Program-made: the position numbers and the translations under genes | The notes under the pieces: generated by a model | The model's database searches: none | What the model saw: only the letters and a program-made list of their open reading frames with translations | Told to the model about the DNA's origin: nothing | Shown here: in pieces, positions 60,522 through 64,000 of the stretch | Layout: every line of letters starts with the position of its first letter | Position numbering within the stretch: position 1 is the first letter of the stretch | DNA from: Bradyrhizobium sp. SSBR45G | Lineage (GTDB): Bacteria > Pseudomonadota > Alphaproteobacteria > Rhizobiales > Xanthobacteraceae | Length of the DNA: 64,000 nucleotides | Assembly (NCBI RefSeq): GCF_030159255.1 | Contig: NZ_BSCT01000030.1 | Location: 1-64,000 of the forward strand | Direction: 5' to 3'

Positions 60522-61178
60522 GCTCGGCTCATCGGGGGATGATCCGAGCCGCTGTCCGCCGGAAGCCGCAGCGCCGCTGCGGCTTGGGCACTCCACCGCT
60601 TCTGACCTGCTTCCTCGAGCCGCCCATGTTCGCTGACGCCAAAAGTCGGAGCGGCAATCGTCTTGTCGCGCCGAGCTCGCTCCGGCGTGGCATCGACGCC
60701 CGGGTTCCTTCTGTAAGTTGCAGCCGATTCGTCTCCGTCCTGGAGACGTGAGCGCCTGTGTGTTTCAGGCAATCTCCGGAGATGCTAGTTCAGGTTGTGG
60801 CATTAAGCCGTTTTTAAGCGGTTCTCTGGCATACCACAGGTTGAGACAGCCGCCGGCCGGGGAGCCTGAGATGTTCCCTCGTTGCGACCTCTCCGCGGTG
60901 CCGCGCGAGCCCGGTGTACGGATGCCGGTTTCATGACACCGCGCGAGAGCGATGGTGCGCATTTATTTTGCTTTCTCGGTAATGTTACGGGTTCCGCATT
61001 AACTTCTAAGAAGTCTGTTTCGCGCCCAATGACACCGTCAGAGCCGAAGTGAGGCTGCGGCGACTTCGCCGCCTCTCGATCCTCCGACCTCGACGCCGCA
61101 CAGCAGCGCAGACCTGATTGGTCAGGCCTCCTTGACGCTGGAAGAATGCGGCGAACCGCGCAGTCAGCTGGGGTCATC
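60522..61178. other. Spacer upstream of the chemoreceptor gene
   Basis: About 0.66 kb without a supported gene. Short frames on both strands are not coherent. An AT-rich patch at about 60960-61020 (TTATTTTGCTTTCTCGG, GCATTAACTTCTAAG) is the likely promoter area of the first chemoreceptor gene. Nothing else is recognised. Confidence 0.45.
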
Positions 61179-62867
61179 GTGTCCAGAATGTCCATCCGTA
61201 AGAAGATCATCTCGGTCATCGCGTTCATGCTCGTCGCCATGTGCGGGCTTGGCGCGCTCGCCGTCACCAGTATGCAGTCGATCAACGCGAACACGGTCGA
61301 CATCGCCAACAACTGGCTGCCCAGCGTGCGCGCGATCGGCGAGCTGCGCGCCGACATCAACCTGCTGCGCATCGCGCTGCGCGCGCATGTGATGGCCGAC
61401 ACCGCCGAGGCCAAGCAGGCCGGCGAGAAGCGGGTGAACGGCATCCTCGAAACGATCAACAAGGATCGCAAGACCTATGAGCCGATGATCACGTCGGCCG
61501 AGGAACGCGCGATCTACGACAGCTGGGTGCAGGCCTGGGAGAAGTACGTCGTCGTTGTCAAGCAGGTGGTCGAGGAATCCAACAAGAGCGTCGGGCGCGT
61601 GCCGCGCGAGGCCACGGAGCTACTTGAGAAGAATGCGGCCGCCATCGCGCGCGACGCCGACAAATATTTCATCCAGGACATCGAGTTCAACAACAAGGGC
61701 GCCGACAACGCAACCCGGCAGGCCGCCGATAGCTTTTCGCGTGCGATCTGGCTGGTCGTCCTGATCATCGCCGCCGCCGTGATTGCCGGCGTCGCGGTCG
61801 GCTTTTATCTCGTGCAGAACGTGTCGTCCGGCATCGCCTCGATCATCAAGCCGATGCAGGCGCTTGGCCAGGGCGACCTGAGTGCGGAGGTGACGCACCG
61901 CGGCGAGCCCACGGAAATCGGCGCCATGGCGGACACGCTGCAGGTGTTCAAGGAAGCGCTGATCGCCAAGAAGGAAGCTGACGAGCTCGCCTCGCGCGAC
62001 GCCGAGGCCAAGATCGAGCGCGGCCGGCGCGTCGACAACATTACGCGCCAGTTCGAGGCGACGATCGGCGAGATCGTGCAGACGGTGTCGTCGGCATCGA
62101 CCGAGCTCGAGCATTCCGCAGGCGCGCTGTCCTCGACCGCAACGCGGTCCCAGGAAATCTCGACGGCGGTTGCTGCCGCCTCCGAAGAGGCGTCGACCAA
62201 CGTGCAGTCGGTTGCGTCCGCCACCGAGGAGCTGTCGTCGTCGATCACCGAGATCAGCCGCCAGGTGCAGGAATCGGCCCGCATGGCCACCGAGGCGGTG
62301 GACCAGGCGCGCCTGACCAACGATCGCGTCGGTGAGCTGAGCAAGGCCGCGGCGCGCATCGGCGACGTCGTCGAGCTGATCAACACGATCGCCGGCCAGA
62401 CCAATCTGCTGGCGCTGAACGCCACCATCGAGGCGGCGCGGGCGGGCGAGGCCGGCCGCGGCTTTGCGGTCGTCGCCTCCGAGGTGAAGGCACTGGCCGA
62501 GCAGACCGCCAAGGCGACCGACGAGATCGGCCAGCAGGTGTCGGGCATCCAGGCGGCGACGCAGGAATCCGTCGGCGCCATCCGCGCGATCTCCACGACG
62601 ATCGAGCGGCTGTCGGAGATCTCCTCGGCGATCGCCGCGGCGGTGGAAGAGCAGGGCGCCGCCACGCAGGAGATCTCGCGCAACGTTCAGCAGGCGTCGC
62701 AAGGCACGCAGGAGGTCTCGGCCAACGTTGTCGACGTGCAGCGCGGCGCGTCGGAGACGGGCCAGGCGTCGTCGCATGTTCTTTCCGCGGCGCAATCGCT
62801 GGCCGTCGACAGCGACCGGCTGAAGCGCGAGGTCGCCTCGTTCCTGCAATCGGTGCGCGCGGCCTGA
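61179..62867 (+). CDS. Methyl-accepting chemotaxis protein with 4HB sensor
   Basis: About 562 aa from the GTG at 61179. The homologous gene downstream starts with the same GTG-TCC pattern; ATG at 61146 and 61188 are alternatives. A membrane helix (KIISVIAFMLVAMCGLGALAV) is followed by a four-helix-bundle periplasmic sensor, a second helix (AIWLVVLIIAAAVIAGVAVGF), a HAMP domain (IIKPMQALGQGDLSAEVTHRG) and the MCP signalling hairpin with INTIAGQTNLLALNATIEAARAGEAGRGFAVVASEVKALA. The ligand is unknown. Confidence 0.95.
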   Translation: MSRMSIRKKIISVIAFMLVAMCGLGALAVTSMQSINANTVDIANNWLPSVRAIGELRADINLLRIALRAHVMADTAEAKQAGEKRVNGILETINKDRKTYEPMITSAEERAIYDSWVQAWEKYVVVVKQVVEESNKSVGRVPREATELLEKNAAAIARDADKYFIQDIEFNNKGADNATRQAADSFSRAIWLVVLIIAAAVIAGVAVGFYLVQNVSSGIASIIKPMQALGQGDLSAEVTHRGEPTEIGAMADTLQVFKEALIAKKEADELASRDAEAKIERGRRVDNITRQFEATIGEIVQTVSSASTELEHSAGALSSTATRSQEISTAVAAASEEASTNVQSVASATEELSSSITEISRQVQESARMATEAVDQARLTNDRVGELSKAAARIGDVVELINTIAGQTNLLALNATIEAARAGEAGRGFAVVASEVKALAEQTAKATDEIGQQVSGIQAATQESVGAIRAISTTIERLSEISSAIAAAVEEQGAATQEISRNVQQASQGTQEVSANVVDVQRGASETGQASSHVLSAAQSLAVDSDRLKREVASFLQSVRAA

Positions 62868-62939
62868 TCCCATGCGCCGGGCTTCGGCCTCCCCGATCCG
62901 TATTAGTACTTAGTTTATCATTAACGGAAGCTTGCGGGC

Positions 62940-62975
62940 AAAGCGGCACTCTGCGTCCAGCAGATGCCGCTTTTT
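62940..62975 (+). terminator. Intrinsic terminator after the first chemoreceptor gene
   Basis: AAAGCGGCA at 62940-62948 pairs with TGCCGCTTT, and CTGC with GCAG inside, around a short loop, followed by TTTTT at 62971-62975. It separates the two chemoreceptor genes. Confidence 0.8.
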
Positions 62976-63067
62976 CGTTTCGCAGCGGAACGCCGGCGGC
63001 CGCAATGGAGCGGTGGCCGGGCGGACATGATCGATGTTGCGAGACGCTCTTCTCGGAGGATCAGGAC

Positions 63068-64000
63068 GTGTCCAAACTTTCCATCCGCTTCAAGGTCATT
63101 GCAGTCATCGTGTTTCTGCTCGTCGTCATGTCCGGCCTCGGCGTGCTGGCGCTGCGCAGCATGGGCGGCATCAACGCCCGGACGGTCGAGATCACCAGCA
63201 ACTGGCTGCCGAGCGTGCGGGCGCTCGGGGCGCTTCGCGCCGACATCAACATGTACCGTCTCACTCTCCGCGTCCACGTCATGGCGCTGACGGCCGAGGC
63301 CAAGGCCGCTGCCGACAAGCGCATGGCCGACATGCTCGACAAGGTGAAGCAGGACATCCGGGTCTACCAGCCGCTGATCGCCAATGCCGACGAGCGCAAC
63401 ATCTACGAGGCGTGGACGCGCGCCTGGAGCAACTATCTGGTCGAGGCCGACAAGGTGCTCGATGTGTCGCGCAAGAGTGTCGGCCGGCTGCCGGATGACA
63501 TCGATGGCCTGTTCAAGGGACCGGCCGTCGCGTCGGCCGCATCGGAAGAGCTCCTGGCAAAGGCCATCGACTTCAACGACAAGGGAGCCGAAGCCGCCAC
63601 GCGCGATGCCGCCGACGGCTACAGCAGCACCTTCTGGATCGTGACGACGATCATTCTCGTCGCGGTCGCCGGCGGACTCGGCGTCGGCCTCTATCTCGTC
63701 CACGACGTCTCCTCGGGCATCGCCTCGATCATCAAGCCGATGCAGGAGCTCGCCAAGGGCGACCTCGACGCCGAGGTGCCGCACCGCGGTGAGCCGACCG
63801 AAATGGGCGCCATGGCCGATACCCTGCAGGTGTTCAAGGAAGCGTTGATTGCAAAGAAGGAGGCGGATGCGCTCGCCGCACGTGACGCCGAGGCCAAGAT
63901 CGAGCGTGGCCGCCGCGTCGACAACATCACGCGGCAATTCGAAACGACCATCGGCGACATCGTCGGCACCGTCTCCAGCGCGTCGACGCAGCTCGAGAAC
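63068..64000 (+). CDS. Methyl-accepting chemotaxis protein, partial
   Basis: At least 311 aa, cut by the window end. It starts with GTG at 63068, with GGAGG about 8 bases upstream, and begins SKLSIRFKVIAVIVFLLVV. It has the same layout as the previous gene: a 4HB sensor (LTLRVHVMALTAEAKAAADK), a second helix (STFWIVTTIILVAVAGGLGVG), HAMP (IIKPMQELAKGDLDAEVPHRG) and the start of the signalling region. The HAMP-proximal segment GAMADTLQVFKEALIAKKEAD is almost identical in the two proteins, so they are recent tandem paralogues with diverged sensors. Confidence 0.93.
   Translation, partial: MSKLSIRFKVIAVIVFLLVVMSGLGVLALRSMGGINARTVEITSNWLPSVRALGALRADINMYRLTLRVHVMALTAEAKAAADKRMADMLDKVKQDIRVYQPLIANADERNIYEAWTRAWSNYLVEADKVLDVSRKSVGRLPDDIDGLFKGPAVASAASEELLAKAIDFNDKGAEAATRDAADGYSSTFWIVTTIILVAVAGGLGVGLYLVHDVSSGIASIIKPMQELAKGDLDAEVPHRGEPTEMGAMADTLQVFKEALIAKKEADALAARDAEAKIERGRRVDNITRQFETTIGDIVGTVSSASTQLEN

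Overview
The window is a high-GC alphaproteobacterial chromosome segment. It most likely comes from a Bradyrhizobium-type organism (Nitrobacteraceae). The reasons are the CcrM-type GANTC methyltransferase, the paired biliverdin heme oxygenase and bacteriophytochrome, an alphaproteobacterial SOS box (GTTC-N7-GTTC), a CtrA-like box, and several dispersed palindromic repeats of kinds I recall from Bradyrhizobium and Rhodopseudomonas. No rRNA, tRNA or CRISPR array was seen.

Layout. 1-7.8 kb is accessory in character: an MpaB/DUF2236 oxygenase-like gene with a TetR regulator and a quinone-oxidoreductase-like MDR; a LysR gene divergent from two tandem SnoaL-like paralogues; an orphan Imm11-family gene; and a repeat-rich gap. 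7.8-11.9 kb holds a periplasmic oxidation set (Tat-exported metallo-beta-lactamase-fold protein, PQQ beta-propeller dehydrogenase, small cytochrome c, glutathione transferase). 12.0-15.1 kb is the translationally coupled bphO-bphP photoreceptor pair. 15.4-30.3 kb is mixed housekeeping: ccrM, zinc metallopeptidase, moaB, MarR-GNAT fusion, glycosyltransferase, phosphoketolase, an SOS-box-preceded radical SAM gene, a VOC protein, rnhB, a GT39-like membrane protein and a family-4-like uracil-DNA glycosylase. 30.5-47 kb is core metabolism: ETF-ubiquinone oxidoreductase, TPR protein, ispE, polyprenyl diphosphate synthase, tRNA methyltransferase-like gene, S49 peptidase, glyQ/glyS and ppdK. 47.7-57.8 kb carries a SleB-like hydrolase, a two-module solute-binding protein fusion with a SEL1 neighbour, an L-aspartate-oxidase-like flavoprotein with altered substrate residues, an MFS transporter and acuI. 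57.9-64 kb has a candidate small RNA containing an anti-Shine-Dalgarno stretch, a coiled-coil/winged-helix unknown, small exported or cytosolic unknowns and two tandem chemoreceptors, the second cut by the window end.

How genes fit together. bphO makes the biliverdin that BphP binds at Cys10. glyQ and glyS are the two subunits of one enzyme, separated by a palindromic repeat. The PQQ dehydrogenase, cytochrome c and MBL protein look like one periplasmic electron-transfer unit. The radical SAM gene combines an SOS box with a C-terminal QLSLF tail that matches the beta-clamp binding motif, which points to DNA damage handling. Several intergenic palindromes sit next to regulators or divergent promoters (LysR, MarR, nadB-like). 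Most opposite-strand long ORFs are GC-codon shadows and are left out.
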